Assembly (NCBI GenBank): GCA_964058845.1
Contig: CAXKVR010000002.1
Location: 248,001 to 312,000 of the forward strand
Direction: 5' to 3'
DNA from: Carex sylvatica
Lineage: Eukaryota > Streptophyta > Magnoliopsida > Poales > Cyperaceae
Length of the DNA: 64,000 bases
Positions within the stretch are counted from its first letter, which is position 1. Each line of letters starts with the position of its first letter. Position numbers and translations under genes: made by a program. Below are positions 45,426 through 57,800 of the stretch, piece by piece. The notes beneath the pieces are model-generated. The model did not search any database and was not told the origin of the DNA. It saw only the letters and a program-made list of their open reading frames with translations.

Positions 45426-48400
45426 TCGACAGAGGGAAGTGACAGAGAGAAAAATTAGAAATGCACGCCAAGATCAGATTGCCATGTGATCTTTTGTGTA
45501 GCTTGTATATGCCTCAAGAGTCCCCACATAACAGCTCAATTAATGCTTCAAAAGTTTATTTTCTGCCATTTTTGTATTTTTCAATATTTTGTTTGTTTTT
45601 TTGTTTTTGCATTATTTTTGGTATTAAGGTAAGTTTGTACTTTCTTTTGAATTGCTAAAATTTGAGGATTTTTTTGAAATGTCATAATTATGGACTTATA
45701 ATTGTTCAATTTGTTTATATATTTTTTATATTACTACAATTTTAAAATATACAGATACATAAAAAATACTTTTCTATAATTATTGTTTATTTTTATTTTT
45801 TATATGTGTGTAAATTTATTGCTTACAGAAATTTTTGCATATATCGTTATATAAATTTAATGCGGTTTGCTTAAGTTTTACATTTGTAATTTTACTTTGT
45901 TATTAAGAATGTAAATGTTGCTTACTCCTAATTGTAACATTGTAATTAATTAATTTAATATGTGTGAATTGTTAGAGAAATAAGTATGCATGCATGCATA
46001 CTTATTGTAACATTATAACTATATAGCCTGTTGGCTGTTGTGCTGACAGCATGAAAAGTAACATAATGTGATAGTCTAAGTACTAACACGAAAACTACAC
46101 GATGCTAGTTGTAACGGATCATTTAGGAAAATGTATTGAACTTGAGCTTGTGATACGCTTTGTCGATCTTATTTTGATTGGCAGCACGATCGTTTAAATA
46201 AATGTCGCCACTAAAAATTTAGCGGAGAAGTTTTTAAATATTATTATGTTGAGTATTGAAGGGGTCATTTCATTTCCTAAAGTAGTCTAGCTTATATTGA
46301 AGATAATTTTCTATTTAAATTGGATACAGTAGCTAGCCAGGTTTTATATCTAAGTGTCAATTGTTAGATGAAAATTGCACTATGCCTTCTCCGGCCAATA
46401 TTGGACATCTATGAGAGCAGAGCTTGCTCCAAGGCAGGCATTTAGGAGAATGTTACCACTGTGGGCCTGGCCCAGATCAATGTCCCATGGGGCCCAGAAC
46501 TCCAAATGGGAATTCTTGTGTTGAAATATAAAATAGAATTCAAATTGCAACAACTAGAGCTAGTTTGTTTAATATAATAGAAAATAGTTTTTTGTAATCA
46601 ATAACAATAAAAAAACTCTTCTCTCTTGTCTTACAAAAAATAACACCTTGGGTATCAGCTCGGGGCTAACTCAGCATGTATTATTTGAATTGCTATTTAG
46701 AATAAAATTCTTTTCAAAAATTGATCTTGAACATAAGTTAAACCTACTCACAAAGAAATACTGATAATGGATAGATCCTGAATTAGAAATTGGGCAAGCA
46801 AGTTGTAAAAAGCCTAATAACACAATTTAAATTACCATTTCTTTTACTGCTCTGTTAGTTATATTTAACTAGTTTTTTTCTTCTTTTATTTTAAATTTGT
46901 TTAAGGAAAAAAAATGTGAAAGAATATTGATTGGGTTAAGGATCGGTTTGTATTTGCGCCGCCTGCATCAGCCCAGTCCACGGGCTGAGTTCCAGAGTCA
47001 AGGGCTGATGTTTTTATTCCAATAATATTATTTCTTGTAGATCGACGAGCAACAGAGCTATATAGATATAAATTATATAGTAGTTAATGTTATTTGATGG
47101 CGATTTTTATTTAGTTTATGGTACAGTAAGTACATTCTTTTAATTTGAGACAGGGCAAGGTAATCCAGATTAATTGCTGGGCCGTGGAGTTGAAAATGAA
47201 GATGACAGACAGCATATTATATCTATTACTATTTTTTTTTCTTCTCTTCTATAGTAGCTTACCTACAACTACAAGGGGACAAATTAAACTCCAAAATTTA
47301 AAACAACTATTTCGATTCCATTCCATTCGATTTTCTTTTGTGGTTTTAGAAGCAAGCAATTAACAAATCTTTGCTTTGCTTTCTTAATTGCTTCGGGTTT
47401 ATCGGTTAGATTTTACAGAACCGGACCGGACTGGTTAGTTGGATGAAACCTTAATTTAAAATTGAAAAGACCACACCTGCAAATGAAACGTTGGAAAAAC
47501 GTACGGTTCAACTTCCAGTTTTTATTAAAAACCAAGGCGCACAAAAAAGCTCAAAATCCGGTTTTTAAATACTTGTAGTGTACCAAAATCACTCGTCAAA
47601 ATTCAAAATAACTTCATTTTCGTTTATCTTTGTTGGTTGCTTCATTCAAGCTATTGTTTCTACCAAAATCACTATATATACGAATTCTCTGTGTTTTTAA
47701 CTTTAAGGCCGTCAATGAAATGTGAGAATACTACTACTTTTTTTTTTTTTTTTTAATGGAGATGTATCATGTATGAGACTTAAATATATAAATGTTTCTA
47801 ATGAGTTGCATTTACGCATGTATCAATTGTTATAGATAAAATGTAAAAATATTTGAAAACAAAGGTTGAAGAAAGCAAGTACCGTTTAATTCGAAGCTTT
47901 ATCGGATTGATATTCAGTTCAGTTATGATAACATTGATTGAACTGCTAAAACTTAGACAAATGATATATGCTTCACCGAGTTCACATCACGTGACATCTG
48001 TTGTCTGGCACAAAATAGTCCAATAAAAATTATGTCATATATGTCATATAGTAACTTATTTAACTTAAAATTTAACGATACTTTTAAGTCATGACGACAT
48101 CACATCATTTTTGGTTTGGTTAGAAGTATGTTACTTAAAAATTATACTCTAATCAAATAATGTATATTTGCAAAAACAATTTAAATTTACGAAACAATTG
48201 AGATTAATGCGGATCTAAATCCATCTGCAAAAACCTCAATGCAGATCGGGCGAATATTACTGAATACCAAATCAAATTTGATATGATGTTTCATCAAAAA
48301 TCTCATTGGGTGATGGGTGATGGTTGTTAGTTCAATAATAAAGAAAATAATGCTACAAATAACTCAAAGTATTAGAAATATTAAATATATTTCTTTGAAA

Positions 48401-51400
48401 ATAGATGAAATACTATATAATTTGATTTATTAGAAATCTGCTACAAATAATTCGGATCAACATTTTTCATGCTGAATTTTTTGCGGTTGTAAGAAAAATT
48501 AATATATTTATATATGAGTTATTGGAAAAAATAAAACTTGAATTATGAGTTATTGATTCTGGTTTAAAAGTCACTTCTAAGTAATACAAAAAATATTATG
48601 ATCCTTCTAGTACATTTAATTTTAAAAAAATTGTTTCTATTTGACCTCATAGATAAGACAGCCAATGAGACCCAAATAAAGAGGTACACATTAATTGATG
48701 TGGTAATTCTAACAATTAAAATATATATTGAGATCAATTTGAGATAGATGGTTCAGATCAACAAGATATACAAATGCAATTAATGATGCCATAGACTAGA
48801 ATTACATTACCAAACCTTAAACAATCACTATTTTTGAATCTTTTAGGTAGGTAAAAGAAAAAAAAAATCATGTCTTCTAGTGAAATGCATGTTATATATG
48901 TTGTTAATGGGCCATTATTAGTGGTTGATTGCTCAAACACAAATAAAATTTATCTATAATGCTATGCTCCATGCAGTCAATAATTATACATGAAAATCAG
49001 ACACATGGACAAGCAGTGATCATTAATTAGTATACTGTCAAGTTTAATTAAAACGTTGTATCTTAAATGAATAAAATCGATCTGTGTACAATTTGAGATC
49101 GATGAAAAGATTTCATTTCCCGTGACGTCATCAATTTCAACCGATCAGATCCAGGATTCATTTTGGCGAGTCTGCAATCCTGACCTTAGTTAAGAAATCT
49201 CTACAGGTGCCAGATCATGAGGATCCTTCCGGGGCTCATTTTTTCCGTCACTCTATATTTCTCGAGAATTGTTTAATTAAGTCATAATAATAAGAGCAGT
49301 ATAGACATGCAACTGCACTTGATATTTAAGTTGGTTAAGCAATTATGCATTTTTCTTTCTACAATAATGTGGTTGTTTATAATTAAGGCGATTACACTGA
49401 CATGTATAATAGAAAATAAAAGAGACCACAAATCCGCTATGGTAATTAATTAAATTTATTGATCCGATGTTTTGTCGTTTGTGTAGATTTTTACTCGGCT
49501 AGCTGCATTAATAATTATTTATGTGTTCACTGTTTAACCAAGTGATCAACTGCATATATAATTTGCGTTTCTTAAAAACAATACCATATATACACACACA
49601 CACAATACAATTAATCCTGGCATAATGGCATCTTATTTCTTACCAGTCTATATATATAGGATCGCTGGATGCCAAACTTAATTATTTCCATCTAAATTTT
49701 TTTACTTGATAAAAAATATTGTAAGCATCAACAATTGTCAAAGATGTGCTCTTTCTTTCATTTGAATTGTACGAATCTCTGTAAAAGTTTTTTTTATGCA
49801 TGAATCTCAAAATAAATAAAAAGTTGGATTTAGAATAATAAAATTCCTACAATTCCTTAGAATCGTAGCAGATTTATTATTTCCATATTTCTAACAAAGT
49901 CTATATATTTTTGGTGGAGATACACAGGAAAGTTGTGTCTTGTGTGCAATGTACAACCCTCACAGTTCTGATTTTTTTTCAACGAGTATATAAAAAATCT
50001 ACTTCAAACGTGCTATATAAGAAAACTATTTAACCATGTCACCTCATATGAATGATATTGATAATTTAATACCAATATTTATTTCATCTAATACTAAGAA
50101 ATTTTCCAACACACATCCTCACTATCTTGAAATAATTTGGTAATCCCATAATTTATTTCAAATTAATTTAGTTTAATTAATTGTAAGCTTATTTAATTTT
50201 GAATGACCTAGCTATTCAAAGAGGAATAATGTAATTATGTTCAAATTATCACACTCAAAAGAAAGCGCTAGTGAGGATTTTGAGATAAAAAAAATACAAA
50301 GTGATTTAAAATTTTACTTTATTTCCAATTTTTTTCTCAAATTAACTTGCAGTCATACACAACCTTAACTTTATTTTTTTAATACATATACTGAATGATA
50401 AATGAAAATAGAGAAAAACAGTAAAAAAAAAACACAAAAAATAACAAAGTTCCGACAATATATATCGAGTGATTAACATACTCGGCTAGATGCTATATCT
50501 TTTTGAATTTGTAACCACTGATTAAAAGTGCACCTTTGTATTTTTCAACTAACAAAAACTAAAATGTAAAATTTAATTATCTGATCTTCTTCGATGAAAT
50601 TAAAAATTGGACCACTTTTCCAGTTCATAAAAAAAAATCTGTTCACACTGTCCGAGTCGGTATAATTAAAGTCCAATCAAATTCTAATTCTGATTCATTT
50701 CGTTCAGAAATAGAGATAAATATTTCTAGAAATGACACTTGAACTCATTTTGTTCAAAAATAGAGATGAATATTTCTAGGAATGACACTTGAAATAAAAT
50801 ATTTTGACTCTAAATATTTTTCTTTCCGGTCAAAAGCAAATGTATTTTCTAATTACGTTATCAGTTCGATTTCTTTTAAAACAAAGAAAAAAAAGTAGCT
50901 AGGAAATTTTAAATTGTTATTCCCAAAGAACGGAACTTTTAAATTCACATCCTTAAAACTAATTGTATTCTTATCTTTTTCCCAATGCAAAATTTATTGA
51001 TGGCATGAAATTCTATCGTTTTCAAACTCTTTTCTATTTAATATTTTTTATAGTGATTTAATTGGAAATTTTATATTTATTAAATAAAAAAGTCAGATCC
51101 TCGACAAAATGTTTTCAAATGAATCCTCACAAAATTTAATATTATAAAATAAATCCTCCGCAATATGTTAGGATACAAAGTTTGATGTTCTAGCCTTCTA
51201 GGCTATACATAGCGCGAAGGTTCCTTTTGTCACCTTGTTAATTATACTTCACGTGAGTGTTCTATTGGATTGTATATAATGCATTTAATTACCCAAAATC
51301 GGATATTCATTTTTAATAAAATTCAACGAAAGGATCCAAAATCCATTGAAACTGTTTAAACGCCATGTTTTTTTATAAGTTTAAATCGTTGATTTTTTTT

Positions 51401-52495
51401 TTTAATAATATCTATATTATATTAGTATGGAACCGACTGATGACGTAAAATGACAAATAACAAAACCACGTTTATTCATTTTCTTCGATAATTACTTCAA
51501 TATTTTATAGTTTAGTGTGCACTAATTGAGAAAACAAAAATATTGTACTCTAAAAGGCTGAGAGCGGGACAGTAATATATTAAGCTTTAAATCAACGCGT
51601 TAATGGATAAATTAAGTTTGTGAGGAAAATTGTATAGTATTATAAATTGTTAATTTTTTTTTATTTTCTTCTGCTTAGTTTTTAAAATTTGGGGTTATCG
51701 TTGATTACAGGTTCAATGTCGGTGGAGATTAACCGGGTTTGAAAATTTGATTACCCAAAAACAAATAAATGAAGGAAATGGTTCAGATGGGAGATAATAG
51801 ACGACGCTGATGGTGCGACCCGGTGGTGTTGTAATTTTGACTGATTGATCGATTTTATTGGTTGTCGGAGTTAGTGCGGTTAGGTTCCGAATGTGGGATA
51901 TTATGATTCATTCAATTCTGGAACCAGTTGTGCAACATGTACCCAAAAACAAAAACAAAATATGTCCGGACAAAATCGAGATATTCCTTTGACACCTAAT
52001 TATGAATACACATATTGGCTCCGAATATGTCATGTAATGAATATTTGGTAGGTTTAATGTTCATTGAGATTTTATTTTATGGTATATCTAGTCACTTTTT
52101 ATTCTTTACAAGAGTATTTTGTGTAGGTCACTAGCTAATTTGAATAGGGAAATAAATCAGAACTCTGTAATTTTAATAATTATTTTGAAAATCTTTATTT
52201 TATTAAATCCCATGAAATTTAAATAAAATCATATAGATTCACAAGTGAAATTAATTTTTTACAAATCAAACAAGTGAACTTAATTTCCACTCTACAATAA
52301 AAATTAATCATTACTTATTAGTCAAACTAGCTACCTCATAATTTTTGCCAAACAAACTAAATAAATAATAAAATTTAGACAAATTAAAACGGGTGTTTGA
52401 TAGGTGCAGTAAAACAAAAAACTATATTAGTAGAATTCGTAGGGTGAAATTAATAAAAGAGTTGCCTTGTGAGACACGCTTTATATCTTTCCTGA
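45426..52495. other. Gene desert
   Basis: About 7 kb of AT-rich sequence with no exon, RNA gene or autonomous transposon that I can support. Notable bits: TATGCATGCATGCATA-like palindrome at about 45986-46000; a TTCTAGAAATGACACTTGAA near-repeat at about 50730 and 50775; and a T-run at about 47739-47755. An open frame at about 47145-47363 with a hydrophobic stretch (SILYLLLFFFLLFY) lacks any family signature. Confidence 0.5.
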
Positions 52496-52500
52496 TTCGC

Positions 52501-52614
52501 TGCATAATTCTCTAAGGAATTCGTATCCTCTGCATTAACTCAAAAAGATGCATAATCCTCTTAAGGAATTCGTATCCTCTGCATTAACTCAAAAAGGATG
52601 CATAATCCTCTAAG
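52501..52614. repeat. Tandem partial copies of a MITE end, ~49-bp period
   Basis: TGCATAAT-YCTCT-TAAGG followed by AATTCGTATCCTCTGCATTA recurs at 52501, 52549 and 52599; the third copy is the true end of the MITE at 52615. Each copy also includes flanking target sequence (ATCCTCTAAG), so flank and TIR were amplified together. Confidence 0.85.
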
Positions 52615-52833
52615 GCATTCGTATCCTCTGCACTAACTCAAAAAGGAATCTTTTGAGTTAAAACATATGAACCGTCTGATCAGCTTTAAGATTCGTGTGA
52701 ATTAAATCCGCACTAATATTGAAGACCCCTATATTTTAGACAGGAGGTTGGATGGGATCCGTTTACAATCGGACGGTCCATATCTTTTAACTCAAAAGAT
52801 GCTCTTTGAAGTTAATGCAGACGATGCGGGCTC
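52615..52833. mobile_element. MULE-like MITE with 10-bp target duplication
   Basis: The left end GCATTCGTATCCTCTGCACT and the right end GTTAATGCAGACGATGCGGG are inverted. The flanks ATCCTCTAAG (52605-52614 and 52834-52843) are identical. Same family as 17457-17662 and 22737-22883. Confidence 0.85.
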
Positions 52834-52899
52834 ATCCTCTAAGATGGTAAGCTCAGTGTATTTCCTCCTTTTTACATATTTCACTGAAAATTTCAGCGC

Positions 52900-53095
52900 A
52901 TTCCATTTTAGAAGTGAGAGAGAGAGAAAAAAAAAGGTGGGAGAAAAAAAAGAGGGGAGGCGAGACGAGGCGTTTCCTCTTGAGAAAGAGAAGAGAAAGA
53001 AAGAGCGGGCTACTCATCTCGCCACATCCGACGAACTGCCTGCTCGCCTCGCCACTCAAGAGAGAAGAGAGATCGAGAGGGAAGTCAAAGATATT
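52900..53095. promoter_or_regulatory. Purine-rich GC-richer leader-like block
   Basis: GAGAGAGA and AAGAGGGGAGGCGAGACGAG phrases give a local rise in GC with several CpGs (CGCCTCGCCACTC). Like 7220-7800, it precedes exon fragments and a 280-bp array, and could be a captured 5' untranslated region. The overlapping open frames on both strands are low-complexity and not credible proteins. Confidence 0.4.
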
Positions 53096-53796
53096 AGTTG
53101 AATTTAACAGTTCCTCTTTTTATTGCTGGATTTCTCATGCTTCCGTTAATTGAAGCAAAATAAGTGCGAAGAACCTAGCTGCTTGTTGGTTTGCTTGATT
53201 GACTAAAAAATTGACTTGTAATTTACTTCTTTACTTCTACACATTTTTCTTTAAGAAAAAAGTCAAATTGGTTGCATATTATCATACCATTTTTTTTTTA
53301 TACCGATTTTGTGAGATTTAAAGTATAGTTGTACTTTTTTTTTTCTTTTTCTTTTTCTGTACATAAAGTAAAAGTAAGACATATGTTGTAGTTCATATGG
53401 TCTCTAGCTAAACTAGTAAGGCTCAATTTTATCATCTAGTGTTTTTTTCTTCTCCATTTGATTCTCAAATTGAAGACATCCCACTAGTTGTATCTAATTG
53501 ATTCTCAAATTGAATTCACTGCTTAAACTGAGGTACCTTATAAATTGCTAATGGTACATGCCACTAGTTGTATCTAATTTAACTATAATGTTATTTTAAC
53601 AAATCGTGTTGTAATGAACTAATAAAGTAACTGAAAACACCTATCTTGGTACAGTATTGAGACCAATTGCTCATAGTTGAAGCCTTTGAGCAGCATTGCA
53701 TTTTCCATTTATGCCATCACCTCATAATTTGAACTGTGCCTTAGAGTTAAATATGTGTGTCGGGCATCTTCATGTGTTATGGTGTTATATTTACAG
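53096..53796. other. T-rich intron-like spacer
   Basis: Contains several T-runs and a small direct duplication: CACTAGTTGTATCTAATT at about 53482 and 53562, and TGATTCTCAAATTGAA at about 53459 and 53500. No N-terminal DHFS exon was recognised. Confidence 0.45.
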
Positions 53797-54346
53797 TCTA
53801 TCCATATAGCTGGAACAAAGAGAAAAGGTTCAGTTGCTGCATTTATTTCTAATATTTTACGGAAGGAAGGCTACAAAGTCGGTACCTATACTAGGTACAT
53901 TCTCTGTCTTTTCTTTCAAATTAACCTAGTAACCAAACTTTTAATGAATTTACAGTTATAACTTATAACCTTCTCGTGCAGCCCGCACATAATGACAATT
54001 AGGGAGCGCATTTCAATTGGAAAAGAAGGCAAACCTATCCCAGCTGATCTGTTAAGCAATCTTTTTCAACAAATCAAGGGTAAAATTGATGATTCAGTAG
54101 ATTCTGAAATGGAGCCCTTTCTCATTTTGAGGTAGCTTAGGCAAATATTTTGTCTACTTATTGGATTATACGTGACCTGTAACATGTTACTAGATTGTGG
54201 CACCTAAGATCTCAATTTTGTTCATACATTTTCTTGCTGCACTTTTTGTTATGGTCTAAAACTCCAAATAATTTGTTTATGTAGGTGTTCACAGCTCTTG
54301 CTTTCATGTTTTCTTTCATGAGATGGTTGATATTGTGGTCATAGAA
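53797..54346 (+). pseudogene. Dihydrofolate/folylpolyglutamate synthase (FolC-type) exon fragments
   Basis: Exon pieces 53797-53894, 53982-54131 and 54285-54346 keep correct AG and GT borders. The first reads [20 protein letters not shown] then [12 protein letters not shown]. The second joins in phase to give SPHIMTIRERISIGKEGKPI and PADLLSNLFQQIKG. The third gives VFTALAF and, in another frame, MVDIVVIE. The family ligates glutamate to dihydropteroate or folates, using the P-loop GTKGKGS; here it is GTKRKGS. One base is missing before the second donor (family ENGxLSHFE) and one in the third piece. Only about 115 residues remain, so it is a dead captured segment. Confidence 0.85.
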
Positions 54347-54430
54347 GTAAGTACTTAACCTTATGAACTAAATTTGATCAAAGTTATTGAAGTTCTGAGG
54401 ACTAAACTTTGGAGGCCTAATGTTGTTTAG

Positions 54431-54710
54431 GATCCAGTACCCAATCAGCTAGAGATGCAACTACAAGGCCATTTGATCGAAGATCCATTCATTTCTGTTA
54501 ATTCAAGGGTAAGATGACAAAATGCTTTCCTATGTATATATTTCATAGTAGCAACAACTGACAGGGTTTATCTGACAGGTGATACTTTTCAGCTTAGTTA
54601 GCATTCTTTCAATAGTACCGAAGCATATCTCTGACAAGTCGTACCGGTTGGCTTTACTTGGCACAACATGCTCATCCTTTTATTCCTTATAAACTGCTCA
54701 TGGGGTAAGT
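54431..54710 (+). pseudogene. Unidentified exon-like segments after the DHFS fragment
   Basis: Two stretches have splice-like borders. 54431-54508 (after TTTAG, before GTAAGA) reads DPVPNQLEMQLQGHLIED and PFISVNS. About 54610-54709 (before GTAAGT) can be read GWLYLAQHAHPFIPYKLLMG. Neither matches the expected next part of DHFS/FPGS (AGLGGARDATN). They may come from another gene, making a second chimera like that at 8-10 kb. Family not recognised. Confidence 0.4.
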
Positions 54711-54805
54711 GCTGATTACTAAGTAACATTCAGAGCACAATAAGTTAAAGTGTTTCTATACTTTTATGGCATAAGTTGCAGCAAAAAGAATTCCATGTCA
54801 TTTCC

Positions 54806-57800
54806 ACAACCGTGACTTCCTTACGGTTTCTCTTATAAGATAAGTCTCCTTGACAATATATCCTTGCTTTTTTAGTTGCACAGTTATTTCTTTCCCTTTT
54901 GGATGTGTTGTGTACCTGTCCGGTAGAAGTCAGCAAAAGCTGACTTGGCCTTTACATGTTGGAGTTGCTTCGTCTTTGTTATAGTTTTTGTTTTTCAAAT
55001 AGTCATATCTCACAACCTTTACTTTTGTTTATGTAGATGGAGCTCACCTTGGAGTGGGCTGCTTTGCTGGACGGCATGCATCCAACAACCGTGACTTCCA
55101 TTCGGTTTCTATTATAAGATAAGTCTCCTTCACAATATATCATTCCTTTTTTAGTTGCACGGTTATTTCTTTCTCTTTTGGCTGTGTCGTGCACCTGTCC
55201 GGTAGAAGTCAGCAAAAGCTGACTTGGCCTTTACGTGTTGGAGTTTCTAGGTCTTTGTTATAGTTTTTGTTTTTCAAATGGTCATATCTCACAACCTTTA
55301 CTTTTGTTTATGTAGATGGAGCTCTCCTTGGAGTGGGTTGCTTTCCTGGAACGGCACGCATCCAACAACCGTGACTTCCCTGCGGTTTCTCTTATAAGAT
55401 AAGTCTCCTTCACAATATATCATTCATTTTTTAGTTGCACGGTTATTTCATTCCCTTTTGGCTGTGTCGTGTACCTGTCCGGTAGAAGTCAGCAAAAGCT
55501 GACTTGGCCTTTACATGTTGGAGTTGCTAGGTCTTTGTTATAGTTTTTGTTTTTCAAATGGTCATATCTCACAACCTTTACTTTTGTTTATGTAGATGGA
55601 GCTCTCCTTGGAGTGGGCTGCTTTGCTGGAACGGCACGCATCCAACAACCGTGACTTCCTCGCGGTTTCTCTTATAAGATAAGTCTCCTTCACAATATAT
55701 CCTTCCATTTTTAGTTGCACGGTTATTTCTTTTCCTTTTGGCTGTGTCGTGTACCTGTCCGGTAGAAGTCAGCAAAAGCTGACTTGGCCTTTACATGTTG
55801 GAGTTGCTAGGTCTTTGTTATAGTTTTTGTTTTTCAAATGGTCATATCTCACAACCTTTACTTTTGTTTATGTAGATGGAGCTCTCCTTGGAGTGGGCTG
55901 CTTTGCTGGAATGGCACGCATCCAACAACCGTGACTTCCTTGCGGTTTCTCTTATAAGATAAGTCTCCTTCACAATATATCCTTCCATTTTTAGTTGCAC
56001 GGTTATTTCTTTTCCTTTTGGCTGTGTCGTGTACCTGTCCGGTAGAAGTCAGCAAAAGCTGACTTGGCCTTTACGTGTTGGAGTTGCTAGGTCTTTGTTA
56101 TAGTTTTTGTTTTTCAAATGGTCATATCTCACAACCTTTACTTTTGTTTATGTAGATGGAGCTCTCCTTGGAGTGGGCTGCTTTGCTGGAACGACACGCA
56201 TCCAACAACCGTGACTTCCCTGCGGTTTCTCTTATAAGATAAGTCTCCTTCACAATATATCATTCCTTTTTTAGTTGCAAGGTTACTTCCTTCCCTTTTG
56301 GCTGTGTCGTGTACCTGTCCGGTAGAAGTCAGCAAAAGCTGACTTGGCCTTTACATGTTGGAGTTGCTAGGTCTTTGTTATAGTTTTTGTTTTTCAAATG
56401 GTCATATCTCACAACCTTTACTTTTGTTTATGTAGATGGAGCTCTCCTTGGAGTGGGCTGCTTTCCTGGAACGGCACGCATCCAACAACCGTGACTTCCC
56501 TGCGGTTTCTCTTATAAGATAAGTCTCCTTCACAATATATCATTCCTTTTTTAGTTGCACGGTTATTTCTTTCCCTTTTGGCTGTGTCGTGTAGCTGTCC
56601 GGTAGAAGTCAGCAAAAGCTGACTTGGCCTTTACATGTTGGAGTTGCTAGGTCTTTGTTATAGTTTTTGTTTTTCAAATGGTCATATCTCACAACTTTTA
56701 CTTTTGTTTATGTAGATGGAGCTCTCCTTGGAGTGGGCTGCTTTGCTGGAACGGCACGCATCCAACAACCGTGACTTCCCTGCGGTTTCTCTTATAAGAT
56801 AAGTCTCCTTCACAATATATCATTCCTTTTTTAGTTGCAAGGTTACTTCCTTCCCTTTTGGCTGTGTCGTGTACCTGTCCGGTAGAAGTCAGCAAAAGCT
56901 GACTTGGCCTTTACGTGTTGGAGTTTCTAGGTCTTTGTTATAGTTTTTGTTTTTCAAATGGTCATATCTCACAACCTTTACTTTTGTTTATGTAGATGGA
57001 GCTCTCCTTGGAGTGGGCTGCTTTGCTGGAACGGCACGCATCCAACAACCGTGACTTCCCTGCGGTTTCTCTTATAAGATAAGTCTCCTTCACAATATAT
57101 CATTCCTTTTTTAGTTGCACGGTTATTTCTTTCCCTTTTGGCTGTGTCGTGTACCTGTCCGGTAGAAGTCAGCAAAAGCTGACTTGGCCTTTACATGTTG
57201 GAGTTGCTAGGTGTTTGTTATAGTTTTTGTTTTTCAAATGGTCATATCTCACAACCTTTACTTTTGTTTATGTAGATGGAGCTCTCCTTGGAGTGGGCTG
57301 CTTTCCTGGAACGGCACGCATCCAACAACCGTGACTTCCCTGCGGTTTCTCTTATAAGATAAGTCTCCTTCACAATATATCATTCCTTTTTTAGTTGCAC
57401 GGTTATTTCTTTCCCTTTTGGCTGTGTCGTGTACCTGTCCGGTAGAAGTCAGCAAAAGCTAACTTGGCCTTTACATGTTGGAGTTGCTAGGTCTTTGTTA
57501 TAGTTTTTGTTTTTCAAATGGTCATATCTCACAACCTTTACTTTTGTTTATGTAGATGGAGCTCTCCTTGGAGTGGGCTGCTTTGCTGGAACGGCACGCA
57601 TCCAACAACCGTGACTTCCTTGCGGTTTCTCTTATAAGATAAGTCTCCTTCACAATATATCCTTCCATTTTTAGTTGCACGGTTATTTCTTATCCTTTTG
57701 GCTGTGTCGTGTACCTGTCCGGTAGAAGTCAGCAAAAGCTGACTTGGCCTTTACGTGTTGGAGTTGCTAGGTCTTTGTTATAGATTTTGTTTTTCAAATG

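Noticed and set aside
47145..47363. Small membrane protein with a hydrophobic stretch
   Set aside because: T-rich DNA readily encodes Leu/Phe runs. No conserved motif, promoter or splice support.
52748..53153. Open frames in the purine-rich block as a charged protein
   Set aside because: Low-complexity GA composition gives Lys/Glu/Arg runs by chance, and the frame runs into a MITE on the left.
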